Below, piece after piece: positions 36,748-45,740 of a stretch of DNA of 64,000 nucleotides (positions within the stretch are counted from its first letter, which is position 1; each line of letters begins with the position of its first letter). Source of the stretch: Aliiglaciecola sp. LCG003 (lineage in GTDB: Bacteria; Pseudomonadota; Gammaproteobacteria; Enterobacterales; Alteromonadaceae); contig NZ_CP128185.1 in the NCBI RefSeq assembly GCF_030316135.1, positions 1,426,001 through 1,490,000 on the forward strand, read 5' to 3'. The notes below the pieces were generated by a model that was not told where the DNA came from, searched no databases, and was given only the letters and a program-made list of their open reading frames with translations. The position numbers were made by a program, and so were the translations under genes.

Positions 36748-38058
36748 ATGTCGGCAAAGCAAACAGTCTCCACCCGTAACGGTGATCGAATAGCTATAGT
36801 AGCAGGTTTACGGACACCTTTTGCGAAAATGGCGAGCTATTTTCATGGGGTTCCCGCAGTAGATCTAGGCAAAATGGTGGTCAATGAAATGTTGACACGG
36901 CATAACCTTGATCCTCAATTGGTAGAGCAGCTCGTGTATGGTCAAGTGGTGCAAATGCCTGAAGCGCCAAATATTGCACGAGAAATCGTGTTGGGCACGG
37001 GTATGAATGTGCACACCGATGCTTATTCTGTTTCGCGCGCGTGTGCGACTAGCTTCCAATCTACCGTTAATATTGCTGAATCAATGATGGCTGGTAATAT
37101 TGAGGTTGGTATCGCTGGTGGCGCTGACTCCACCTCTGTATCGCCAATCGGCGTATCTAAAGCACTTGCTAGAGCTTTGACTGATTTACAGAAAACCAAG
37201 ACCCTCGGCCAAAAATTCAATGTACTTAAAAAGTTAGGTTTTAAAGACTTACTTCCTGTACCGCCTGCGGTAGCTGAGTATTCGACTGGATTATCTATGG
37301 GCCAGACGGCAGAACAAATGGCAAAAAGCCATTCGATATCTCGCCAAGAGCAAGATGCATTGGCCCATAGGTCTCATTCACTCGCGGCAAAAAGCTGGAA
37401 TGAAGGACACCTAGACAATGAAGTGATGACCGCTTACGCAGAACCTTTTAAAGGTGCGTTGGAAAAAGACAATAATGTCCGTTTCGATTCTAAACTCGAA
37501 GGCTATGCAAAACTGCGTCCGGTGTTTGATAAGAAACACGGAACTGTGACGGCTGCCAACGCCACGCCACTGACAGATGGCGCATCAGCCATAATTATGA
37601 TGACGGAAAGCCGTGCCAAGGCCCTTGGATATAAGCCTCTGGGCTATATTAAAAGCTACGCTTTTGCCGCTATAGATGTGTGGGAAGATATGTTAATGGG
37701 GCCGTCATATGCAACACCAATGGCCTTGGATAGAGCAGGGATGACGTTGAATGACCTGACATTAATAGAAATGCACGAAGCCTTTGCTGCCCAAACACTA
37801 GCTAATTTAAAAATGTTTGCTAGTGATAAGTTTGCTCAAGAAAAATTGGGACGCAGTAAAGCTACAGGTGAGATTGATATGGATAAATTTAACCAAATGG
37901 GCAGTTCAATCGCTTATGGGCACCCGTTCGCCGCAACAGGTACTCGTATGATTACGCAAATGTTAAATGACCTAAATCGCAAAGGCGGTGGTACAGGATT
38001 AGTCACTGCGTGCGCTGCAGGCGGCCTAGGTGCAGCTATGATCGTTGAAACGGCTTAA
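36748..38058 (+). CDS. fadI: Acetyl-CoA C-acyltransferase FadI (3-ketoacyl-CoA thiolase)
   Basis: A 436-residue thiolase, the length of FadI. It cleaves 3-ketoacyl-CoA with CoA to give acetyl-CoA in fatty-acid beta-oxidation. The nucleophilic Cys99 is in [10 protein letters not shown], the His of NEAFAAQ-like [11 protein letters not shown] and the GHPFAATG motif are present, and the second catalytic Cys is in [31 protein letters not shown] precedes the ATG. It forms a two-gene unit with fadJ, 11 bases downstream, and is the beta subunit of the FadIJ complex. Confidence 0.96.
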   Translation: MSAKQTVSTRNGDRIAIVAGLRTPFAKMASYFHGVPAVDLGKMVVNEMLTRHNLDPQLVEQLVYGQVVQMPEAPNIAREIVLGTGMNVHTDAYSVSRACATSFQSTVNIAESMMAGNIEVGIAGGADSTSVSPIGVSKALARALTDLQKTKTLGQKFNVLKKLGFKDLLPVPPAVAEYSTGLSMGQTAEQMAKSHSISRQEQDALAHRSHSLAAKSWNEGHLDNEVMTAYAEPFKGALEKDNNVRFDSKLEGYAKLRPVFDKKHGTVTAANATPLTDGASAIIMMTESRAKALGYKPLGYIKSYAFAAIDVWEDMLMGPSYATPMALDRAGMTLNDLTLIEMHEAFAAQTLANLKMFASDKFAQEKLGRSKATGEIDMDKFNQMGSSIAYGHPFAATGTRMITQMLNDLNRKGGGTGLVTACAAGGLGAAMIVETA

Positions 38059-38069
38059 GGGGAACAAAG

Positions 38070-40217
38070 ATGTCACAAGAGAACCAAACTACGCAACCAT
38101 CAGCTAGCGCATTCGCACTTGAAGTGTTAGACAATGGCGTTGCCATACTCACCATGGATGTTCCAGGTGAGTCGATGAATACCTTGAAAATGGAATTTTC
38201 AGAGCAAATCTCTAGCATGTTGGATCAAATTGACGGCAACGACGCAATTAAAGGCGTTGTAGTTGTCAGCGGTAAACAAAGCTCATTTGTTGCTGGTGCC
38301 GATATTAGCATGTTAGCGTCATGCAAAACCTCAGAAGACGCTGAAACCATTTCGCGAGGCGGCCAGGAAATTTTCCAGCGCATGGAAGACATGAAAGCGC
38401 ATTTCGTGGCGGCTATCCATGGTCCAGCGCTAGGTGGTGGATTAGAGCTTGCTTTAGCGTGTCATTCAAGAATATGTAGCGACTCAGCTAAAACCCAAAT
38501 GGGTTTGCCTGAGGTGCAATTAGGTTTGCTACCAGGCAGTGGTGGTACGCAACGGCTGCCAAGATTGATTGGCATTCAAAAAGCCATGAAAATGATGCTT
38601 ACAGGTGCGCCAGTAAGAGCCAAGCAAGCGCTTAAGTATGGCATTGTGGACGATATGGTTCCCCAATCAATTTTGCTGGAAGTGGCAATTGACAGAGCCC
38701 AGCAACGCAAGCCTTCGCGTAAACAACCGTCGCTGGATATGATGGGGAAATTCCTTGAACGCACCTCAATGGGTCGCAACACCCTGTTCAACCAAGGCAA
38801 AAAACAAACACTGAGTAAAACCAAAGGTAATTACCCTGCCCCTGAACTGATCATTGATTGTATCGAAATTGGTATGAGCAAAGGGATCCGTCAAGGCATG
38901 TTAGCCGAGGCCCGTAGTTTTGGCCAACTGGTGATGACTTCTGAGTCAGAGCAATTACGCAATATCTTCTTTGCGACCACTGAAATGAAAAAGGAAACTG
39001 GAGTTTCTGGTGTCAAACCGGGCCAGCTTAAAAAAGTAGCTGTGTTAGGTGGCGGACTCATGGGTGGCGGCATTGCTTTTGTTACTGCTACCAAAGCTGG
39101 CTTACCAGCTCGTATTAAAGATATCCGCCCTGAGGGCATTGCTAATGCGATGAAGTATACCTATGATTTGCTGAACAAAAAGGTCAAACGACGTTTTATG
39201 CGTAAGTCTGAAATGCAAAAGCAGATGTCGCTCTTGACCGGCTCGGTCGACTATTCTGGTTTCGGCGATGCGGATGTGGTGATTGAAGCCGTATTCGAAG
39301 ATTTGTCTCTTAAACAAAAAATGGTCAATGATGTTGAAACCAACTGTAATGAAAATACCATTTTTGCATCTAATACCTCGTCGATTCCAATTGGTCAAAT
39401 AGCGGCCCAAGCTGCTCGACCTGAACAAGTCATTGGCTTACATTACTTTTCGCCCGTAGACAAAATGCCGTTGGCTGAAGTTATCGCCCATGAAACTACC
39501 TCAGATCAAACTATTTCCACGACAGTTGAATTAGCGAGAAAGCAGGGGAAAACCCCTATAGTGGTAAAAGACGGTGCTGGGTTCTACGTAAATCGAATTT
39601 TAGCACCCTATATGAATGAAGCTGCTAATGTATTGTTGGCGGGTGAGCCAATTGAACACATTGACAAAGCATTAGTGAAATTTGGTTTTCCAGTGGGTCC
39701 GGTGAAATTGTTAGATGAAGTGGGTATAGATGTTGGAACTAAGATCATTCCGATTTTGATGGCTCAGTTCGGTGATCGTTTCAAATCAGCAGAAGCCTTT
39801 GACAAAGTTTTGGCGGATGACCGTAAAGGTAAGAAAAACAAGCGTGGCTTTTATTCATATACAGGTAAAAAGCCTGGAAAAGAAGTGGATGAATCTGTCT
39901 ATCAATTACTAGGTATTACGCCAGCTCAAAGTAAAAGTGCTACCGAAATTGCCGAGCGTTGTGTGATACTTATGTTGAATGAAGCAGCCATGTGTCTTGA
40001 TGAAGGCGTGATCCGTAACCCAAGAGATGGTGATATAGGCGCGATCTTTGGAATTGGCTTCCCGCCTTTCCTAGGCGGTCCATTCCGCTATATGGATAAA
40101 CTTGGTGCGAAACACTTAGTGGACAGACTGAATCACTATAAAGCCCAATTTGGCGATAAATTTACCCCAGCAAACAAACTGGTAGTAATGGCCGAAAGTG
40201 GTGAAACCTTTTATTAA
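38070..40217 (+). CDS. fadJ: Multifunctional fatty-acid oxidation protein FadJ
   Basis: A 715-residue alpha subunit. The N-terminal enoyl-CoA hydratase/isomerase domain (about 1-190) has FVAGADISML and the oxyanion-hole region HGPALGGGLELALACH. The NAD-binding 3-hydroxyacyl-CoA dehydrogenase domain starts near 312 with VAVLGGGLMGGGIAFVTA, and its catalytic His is in GLHYFSPVDKMPLAEVI. Two C-terminal 3HCDH domains follow. It turns 2-enoyl-CoA into 3-ketoacyl-CoA for FadI. RBS AGGGGAA is clear, and a terminator follows 49 bases after the stop. Confidence 0.96.
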   Translation: MSQENQTTQPSASAFALEVLDNGVAILTMDVPGESMNTLKMEFSEQISSMLDQIDGNDAIKGVVVVSGKQSSFVAGADISMLASCKTSEDAETISRGGQEIFQRMEDMKAHFVAAIHGPALGGGLELALACHSRICSDSAKTQMGLPEVQLGLLPGSGGTQRLPRLIGIQKAMKMMLTGAPVRAKQALKYGIVDDMVPQSILLEVAIDRAQQRKPSRKQPSLDMMGKFLERTSMGRNTLFNQGKKQTLSKTKGNYPAPELIIDCIEIGMSKGIRQGMLAEARSFGQLVMTSESEQLRNIFFATTEMKKETGVSGVKPGQLKKVAVLGGGLMGGGIAFVTATKAGLPARIKDIRPEGIANAMKYTYDLLNKKVKRRFMRKSEMQKQMSLLTGSVDYSGFGDADVVIEAVFEDLSLKQKMVNDVETNCNENTIFASNTSSIPIGQIAAQAARPEQVIGLHYFSPVDKMPLAEVIAHETTSDQTISTTVELARKQGKTPIVVKDGAGFYVNRILAPYMNEAANVLLAGEPIEHIDKALVKFGFPVGPVKLLDEVGIDVGTKIIPILMAQFGDRFKSAEAFDKVLADDRKGKKNKRGFYSYTGKKPGKEVDESVYQLLGITPAQSKSATEIAERCVILMLNEAAMCLDEGVIRNPRDGDIGAIFGIGFPPFLGGPFRYMDKLGAKHLVDRLNHYKAQFGDKFTPANKLVVMAESGETFY

Positions 40218-40266
40218 AGTCGGAGCAAAATTTAAATTTTTGCTGATAACTTGTTACATAACTGTT

Positions 40267-40293
40267 AAAAGTCGGGCTTAGCCCGACTTTTTT
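40267..40293 (+). terminator. Rho-independent terminator of fadIJ
   Basis: An 11-base perfect stem (AAAAGTCGGGC/GCCCGACTTTT) with a TTA loop and six consecutive T. It starts 49 bases after the fadJ stop. Confidence 0.95.
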
Positions 40294-40380
40294 GTATGTA
40301 ACCTATGAAAAAGATAGTTTTATTGGGGTATTTGGCTATAATTTCCACACTAAAGTGTTTTATGATGAGTGGAGAGTAAA

Positions 40381-40578
40381 GTGCTTGTAACCTTAATAGT
40401 CACAGTATTGTGTAGTTTGTATTATTACGTGGAATCGTTTAAAAGTGCTTTGCCAGCAAAGAAGTGGGCTGTTGCAGGTCTAATTTTTGGCCCCTTTATT
40501 CTACCGATTTTTACTATATCGAAACATGTAACACTCAGACATGCTAGAGGTTTTACTACTACCTTTATGAACGCTTAA
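40381..40578 (+). CDS. Small membrane protein of unknown function
   Basis: A 65-residue protein beginning at GTG (40381) with GGAGAG six to ten bases upstream; another GTG lies 12 bases earlier but has no ribosome binding site. It has two short hydrophobic segments (LVTLIVTVLCSLYYYV and WAVAGLIFGPFILPIF) separated by a basic hinge (ALPAKKW), and a basic tail. I do not recognise a named family; the GLIFGPFILPIF type of segment looks like a small conserved inner-membrane protein. It sits between two strong terminators, so it is its own transcription unit. Confidence 0.6.
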   Translation: MLVTLIVTVLCSLYYYVESFKSALPAKKWAVAGLIFGPFILPIFTISKHVTLRHARGFTTTFMNA

Positions 40579-40612
40579 CGTTTCTGCTCAATCGCTAGTT
40601 TTATTAAAGTAA

Positions 40613-40640
40613 AAAAAAGAGAGGTTAACCTCTCTTTTTT
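40613..40640. terminator. Bidirectional terminator
   Basis: A perfect 28-base palindrome, AAAAAAGAGAGGTT followed by its complement AACCTCTCTTTTTT. T runs are present on both strands. It lies between the convergent small genes at 40381-40578 and 40684-40827 and can end both. Confidence 0.93.
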
Positions 40641-40683
40641 AGAAACAATCCATGTACTGCACTAAAATCCAATGCTTTGGCAC

Positions 40684-40827
40684 TTAAAATCCAATACCGT
40701 TACCAGGTCTTTGTGCCTGAGTAGTTTGGGTTGTTACTGTTTTCTGTTCAGCTTGCTTAGCTCCATCTAGAGTTGTGCTTGCTGGAGAAGTGGTTAACAT
40801 TAGTGCTACTGCATAAGCTTTTAACAT
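40684..40827 (-). CDS. 47-residue probable secreted peptide
   Basis: A short open frame starting at ATG (40827) with GAGG nine bases upstream and ending in TAA at 40684. The N-terminus MLKAYAVALMLTTSPAS looks like a short signal peptide, followed by a Gln/Thr-rich mature part (KQAEQKTVTTQTTQAQ) ending RPGNGIGF. It ends before a strong bidirectional terminator and has its own upstream region with an AT-rich possible promoter and an inverted repeat (40876-40893). No family is recognised. The RBS, signal-like start and terminator together make it a likely gene, but there is no homology evidence. Confidence 0.5.
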   Translation of the reverse strand: MLKAYAVALMLTTSPASTTLDGAKQAEQKTVTTQTTQAQRPGNGIGF

Positions 40828-40875
40828 CGTTTGGTTCCTCTTTGATATTTATATAATATTATTTTTATTGTTTGA

Positions 40876-40893
40876 CCGACAGAATATTGTCGG
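40876..40893 (-). repeat. Inverted repeat upstream of the small peptide gene
   Basis: CCGACA, six bases, TGTCGG: a perfect 6-base inverted repeat 49 bases before the peptide start. It could be an operator or a small hairpin. Between it and the gene the sequence is very AT-rich. Confidence 0.5.
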
Positions 40894-41016
40894 ACACTGT
40901 TCTATTTGCGAAGAACGTGCCAACTTTCTCAATATTATTTAATAATAGCTATCAGATAGTTGCGAAAAAACTTACCAGGTCCTTCGGTAATAATCTTAAC
41001 CCAAAAAAAAGAAAAA

Positions 41017-44000
41017 TTAAACCTTTGATTTGTGCAGTAATTGACTGATGTGGAGGTTTTCATTCAGAAGTTTTTCGAACTTAGACGCACTTAGGGGCTT
41101 ACTGTAAAGATAACCTTGAAGCATCTCACATTCATAGCGCTTGAGGATCTCTAATTGACGCTCTTGCTCTACACCCTCAGCGACCACCTTCAAGCCTAGG
41201 TTGTGGGCGATATTGATAATTGCAGCGGTCATATGTCTATCAACGCTGCTGGTGGCGATATCATCAATGAACGCTTTATCAATTTTGAGTGTATTAAGGG
41301 GGAATTTTTTTAAATAGGCCAAAGATGAATAGCCAGTACCGAAATCATCCAACGCAAGGTGAATGCCTTTTTCTCGCAGTCGATCCATCAGTTGTAACGC
41401 CTGATCTGGGTTTTGCATTAGCGTGCCTTCGGTGATTTCACACTCTAAGTGGAGTGGCGATAGGCCTACCTTCTGCAGTATCCTGTTGATTCTATCATCT
41501 AGATCCGGCAACTCAAATTGACGCGCCGAAATATTGACGGCAACTCGTCCTGTGAATAAGCCCTTGGCTACCCAGCGTTTAGTATCTTCACAGGCTTTAC
41601 GTAACACTCGCTCACCGATTTCAATAATCTGTCCGGTCTCTTCTGCCAGCGGAATAAATTGAGCTGGACTGACAATGCCTTTCTCAGGGTGCTCGAAGCG
41701 GACCAAGGCTTCCATACTGACCAATTTTCCTGAGGAAATATCGACTTTAGGTTGATAGTGAACCGTAAACAGATCTTCTTTAAGACCATAGCGAATAAGG
41801 TTTTCTATTTGTAACTGGCGTACTGCATTTTGATTCATTTCACCGCTGAAGAATTGGTATTTGTTACCACCACTGTTTTTGGCGAAATACATCGCCGTAT
41901 CAGCGTTTTTCAGTAATTCTTGTGGATTATTGCCGTCTTCAGGGTAAAACGCGATACCAACACTTGCACTCAATACAAACTCTTGTTTATTTATGATAAA
42001 TGGGTGTGCCATTTGATCGAGAATACGCTGTGCATAATGATTGATCCGCAGCATTTCATCTTCGTTATCAATCAAGATACTGAATTCGTCACCGCCTAAG
42101 CGGTAACATGTTGCATTTGTACCGGCAATTTTTTGCAGGCGTTTGCCGATTTGTTTAATTAAGATGTCACCGGTTTGATGACCCAAGGAATCATTAATCT
42201 TTTTGAAATTATCCATGTCCAAGCAAACGAGTGCATGGGCCACATCTTTGCGTACTAAGTTATTATGGCTGGCCTGGAAGAAGGAACGATTTGGCATTTC
42301 CGTCAATGGGTCGGTATTTGCCAGCTTAAGGAGCTCTTTTTCAGTACTCTTACGAGAGGTAATATCCGAGAATACACCTACATAGTGAGTGGTTCGGCCA
42401 TCTTCACCGTGAATGGCATCTACATTGAGCTCCATCTCATATCTATCGCCATTAACCCGTCGCGATTCTACCTCACCATTCCAATTACCTTTTTGGCGAA
42501 GGGCTTTTTTAACCTCTTCGGTGAAGGCTTCAGGGTATTGATTGAACTTGAAGAAGCTTGCCAACGCTTGTTCTCGGGTCTCCCCAGTGTATTGACAATA
42601 AGATTGATTTACTGAGATAAACCGAAAGTTGGTATCGGCAATAAACACGCCGTCTGAAATGGTTTCAATTGAACGCTCATACAATTTAAGCTGTTCTTCT
42701 GCCTGCTTCAGGTGGCTTATATTCTTAAGGGTTCCTGTCATCCGCAGTGGTTGATTGTTGTTGTCACGCTTAACAATCATTCCGCGGTCTAGGATCCATA
42801 TCCATTCACCTTTAAAGGTTTTAGCCCGATAGGATACTTGGAAATGTTCAGAATTTTTGGCTATGTGCTCATTTAAGGCTTTTTGCACCCGTAACATGTC
42901 ATTCGGATGAATATTCGCTTGGTATGAACTATTCGCTCGAATATTGTCTTGCGGGAAATCAATGGTGCCCCAAGTGTTGGCGCGGTAGACCTGGCCGCGG
43001 AACACATCCCAGTCCCATAATTCATCGCCACTGCTCCAAAGAGTCAACTTCAAGCGCTCTTCGCTTTCTCTTATTGCATTTTGGATTGATAACCGACGCT
43101 TATATTGACGCAATATATATAACAAGATGATGACGGTGAAAATACCATACAGTGCTAATGCGGGCTTATCTAGCCAATAGGGCGGGCTGATTACAATATC
43201 TAACTGGGCTGAGTCTGACCATGGGCCATCTCCAACTCTACCTTGCACTTCAAAAGTGTGCTCGCCATAGGTTTCGATTGAAAAGGCCGCAAATTGTTCA
43301 CCAAGGTTTGTCTCAAGCCAGGTATCTCGCCAACCCAATAACCGATATCTATATAGCAGTTGGCCTTTGAATAAAGAGTTAATATGACCAAATTCTAATG
43401 TAAAGGGAATGCTCTCATAAGTGAGCGATATTTTTTTGGTCATAATTAACGGTTGACTCAAAGGAGAGTTCGCTTCGCCGACTTTAACCGGCTTATTGTG
43501 GATCCTCAACTGAGTGATTTTGGGGGGCGCAAGCTTTTGTTGATGGTCTGCTATGTCGCTGATCAAACCGCTTTCTGTTTGAATTAATTTTTCTGAATTA
43601 AAAATATGGAAGCCGTTAATACCGCCAAAGAATACTAAGCCAGTGCGGGACATAAACACGGCACCCTCATTTAGATCATTGTAATCCAGTAAGTGGCGGG
43701 GAATCGTCTTTAATAACTTTCCAGTCAACAAAGATATTTGCCATATTTCTGACTGACTGCTTTGCCAAACTGTGGTTTGTTCTTTAGTATCTAGTACAGA
43801 GTTAACCACTAATCCTCGAACGTCAAAGCCTCTAGGATGAAAGTTTTCCAAGACTTGATAGCTATCTTTGTCGAGTTTAAATAGACCGTGTTTGCCGGTG
43901 GAGACCCAAAAAAAGTCGTTTGTTTCATGAACATTAAATACTACAGGTTCAATATCATTTATCGAAGTCCGCAGGGTTAACTGTTTAAAGGTATTATATT

Positions 44001-45549
44001 TTGCATCTTGAATGACCAAGCCAATATCTGTTTTTAGCCATATATTACCTTTGCTATCGGATAAAAGCGGTGTTTCGCCCTCTAAGTTGGCATAGCTGAC
44101 TTCTTGTGGAGGAACATCAAGACGAAGACTGTCTATTGAAAATAACTTCTCATCAATAGCTTTAATCCAATAATTGTCGTGGACCTTAGTCAACTCTACG
44201 ATAGGCATACCATCAAAATATGTTTTCAGCAGGCTCAGCTTCTCGTTGGTATAGCTATAAACCTTGACGCCTTTATCGGTTGCCAACCACAGACGCATTT
44301 TTGCATCTATAGCGATATCCCAAATCATCAGGTTGGCATTATTTAAGTAACGTTTAAAGGTGCCATTTTCACTATACAGGCTTAATCCACCAGTCAGGGT
44401 GGTTACCCATACGCTGTTCCCGGTGTAGTCGGCGAATGCCCAAACACTGTTGTCGGTTGAGGAGAAGCCCTTACCATTAATGGTTTGAAAGTGCTTGATA
44501 CTCGAAAACTGTGGGTGGTATTTAAACATCCCCGAAGTATGAGTACCAAACCATATTGAGCCTTTGCTATCTTGGTAAGCGGTAATGATGAAGTAATTCG
44601 TCAAGCCAACAAAAATCCCATACTCTTCATCAATCGAAGAGACCGCCTGTTCGGCTTTGTCATAAATACTGATGCCATCAGCGGTGGACAGCCAGACTTT
44701 GCCGCTTTTCTCTTCAATGATGGAGCGCACATAATTATTGATGATCTTAAGTTTGTCGTCTCTGGTTGAGGTAAGTGTCATCACTGTTTTATAATCTGAT
44801 GACAGCACAACAACGCCAGCTGTGGTGGCTAACCAATATTGGTCATCGATTACTTTAAGGTCATAAAGTGGGTTTTCTAGAAACAAACCCCAAGGGTTTT
44901 CCTTAAACAGCGGGTACAAGGCATTGCTATCAATGTCGATTGCATAGGGGCCCGAATTTTCAGTACCTAGCCAAATCTTATCTTTTTCCACAAACATGGT
45001 TCTTACCGTGTCGTCGAGTTGGATATCATTGCTAAAGGTTATTGCCGCAAAATCATCAGTTTGGGGGTTATATTCGTATAATTTCTTTTCCCCGGAAACA
45101 ATTAATCTGCCAGGCTTAATTTCGGCGATAGCCCAATTTTTGCGGGATTTTAATTGACTGTTTTCAGGACTATAAACTTTGAACTCATCACTTTCAGGAA
45201 GGTATCTAGCTACTCCACCAACTGCAGATATCCACAGCACGTCATTTGAGTCGATGTAGAGCTTGCGAATATATTCTATGGGTAAATTGTTACCATTGGG
45301 TAATTTGGGAGTGTATAGCTTAAAGTTAGTACCATCAAATCGGTTCAGGCCTTCCATAGTGGCGACCCAAATGTAACCGTTTTTATCTTCTATAATGTCA
45401 GTTACAGAGCTTTGAGAAAGCCCTTGCTCTACAGAAAAATTGCGCAGTTGTATGTCAGCGATATTGGCCTTCGCTGATAGGGATAATAGCGCTGTTTGAA
45501 CAATCAAAGCAGTTACAAGAAGTAACCTATTTATTGATTTCAATTGCAC
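41017..45549 (-). CDS. Membrane sensor with beta-propeller, PAS, GGDEF and EAL domains
   Basis: A 1510-residue protein. After a signal sequence (LLLVTALIVQTALLSLSAKA), residues about 35-680 hold two-component-regulator propeller repeats (VTDIIEDKNGYIWVATMEGL and many similar blades), then a Y_Y_Y domain (about 700-785). A membrane helix lies near 790-812 (LALYGIFTVIILLYIL). Two PAS/PAC regions follow, then GGDEF near 1150 (YRLGGDEFSILI, intact) and EAL near 1280 (MEALVRFEHP, with LDDFGTGYSSL and VAEGVEQ). It should sense a periplasmic signal and make or degrade cyclic di-GMP; both motifs look intact, so net activity cannot be told. The start is GTG. A microsatellite lies 26-44 bases upstream. 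Confidence 0.9.
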   Translation of the reverse strand: MQLKSINRLLLVTALIVQTALLSLSAKANIADIQLRNFSVEQGLSQSSVTDIIEDKNGYIWVATMEGLNRFDGTNFKLYTPKLPNGNNLPIEYIRKLYIDSNDVLWISAVGGVARYLPESDEFKVYSPENSQLKSRKNWAIAEIKPGRLIVSGEKKLYEYNPQTDDFAAITFSNDIQLDDTVRTMFVEKDKIWLGTENSGPYAIDIDSNALYPLFKENPWGLFLENPLYDLKVIDDQYWLATTAGVVVLSSDYKTVMTLTSTRDDKLKIINNYVRSIIEEKSGKVWLSTADGISIYDKAEQAVSSIDEEYGIFVGLTNYFIITAYQDSKGSIWFGTHTSGMFKYHPQFSSIKHFQTINGKGFSSTDNSVWAFADYTGNSVWVTTLTGGLSLYSENGTFKRYLNNANLMIWDIAIDAKMRLWLATDKGVKVYSYTNEKLSLLKTYFDGMPIVELTKVHDNYWIKAIDEKLFSIDSLRLDVPPQEVSYANLEGETPLLSDSKGNIWLKTDIGLVIQDAKYNTFKQLTLRTSINDIEPVVFNVHETNDFFWVSTGKHGLFKLDKDSYQVLENFHPRGFDVRGLVVNSVLDTKEQTTVWQSSQSEIWQISLLTGKLLKTIPRHLLDYNDLNEGAVFMSRTGLVFFGGINGFHIFNSEKLIQTESGLISDIADHQQKLAPPKITQLRIHNKPVKVGEANSPLSQPLIMTKKISLTYESIPFTLEFGHINSLFKGQLLYRYRLLGWRDTWLETNLGEQFAAFSIETYGEHTFEVQGRVGDGPWSDSAQLDIVISPPYWLDKPALALYGIFTVIILLYILRQYKRRLSIQNAIRESEERLKLTLWSSGDELWDWDVFRGQVYRANTWGTIDFPQDNIRANSSYQANIHPNDMLRVQKALNEHIAKNSEHFQVSYRAKTFKGEWIWILDRGMIVKRDNNNQPLRMTGTLKNISHLKQAEEQLKLYERSIETISDGVFIADTNFRFISVNQSYCQYTGETREQALASFFKFNQYPEAFTEEVKKALRQKGNWNGEVESRRVNGDRYEMELNVDAIHGEDGRTTHYVGVFSDITSRKSTEKELLKLANTDPLTEMPNRSFFQASHNNLVRKDVAHALVCLDMDNFKKINDSLGHQTGDILIKQIGKRLQKIAGTNATCYRLGGDEFSILIDNEDEMLRINHYAQRILDQMAHPFIINKQEFVLSASVGIAFYPEDGNNPQELLKNADTAMYFAKNSGGNKYQFFSGEMNQNAVRQLQIENLIRYGLKEDLFTVHYQPKVDISSGKLVSMEALVRFEHPEKGIVSPAQFIPLAEETGQIIEIGERVLRKACEDTKRWVAKGLFTGRVAVNISARQFELPDLDDRINRILQKVGLSPLHLECEITEGTLMQNPDQALQLMDRLREKGIHLALDDFGTGYSSLAYLKKFPLNTLKIDKAFIDDIATSSVDRHMTAAIINIAHNLGLKVVAEGVEQERQLEILKRYECEMLQGYLYSKPLSASKFEKLLNENLHISQLLHKSKV

Positions 45550-45574
45550 TTCGCACCCAAGAGTGACGTCTCGC

Positions 45575-45593
45575 TATTATTATTATTATTATT
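45575..45593 (-). repeat. ATT/AAT trinucleotide microsatellite
   Basis: Nineteen bases of uninterrupted TAT repeat (six full units plus one base). On the coding strand of the sensor gene it is AAT repeats, 26 bases before the GTG start, in the leader or promoter-proximal region. Confidence 0.85.
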
Positions 45594-45740
45594 CTTTAAG
45601 AACATTTGCCACTTTTATCACACAAAAACCTAATACATTAATATGCCGAAAATAGGCCTAATCTACAAGGCAAGAATGCTGCAAATTCGATGAATCTAAC
45701 GAATATTTACAATTATGTTCAAAATCTGTTCTTATTTGGC

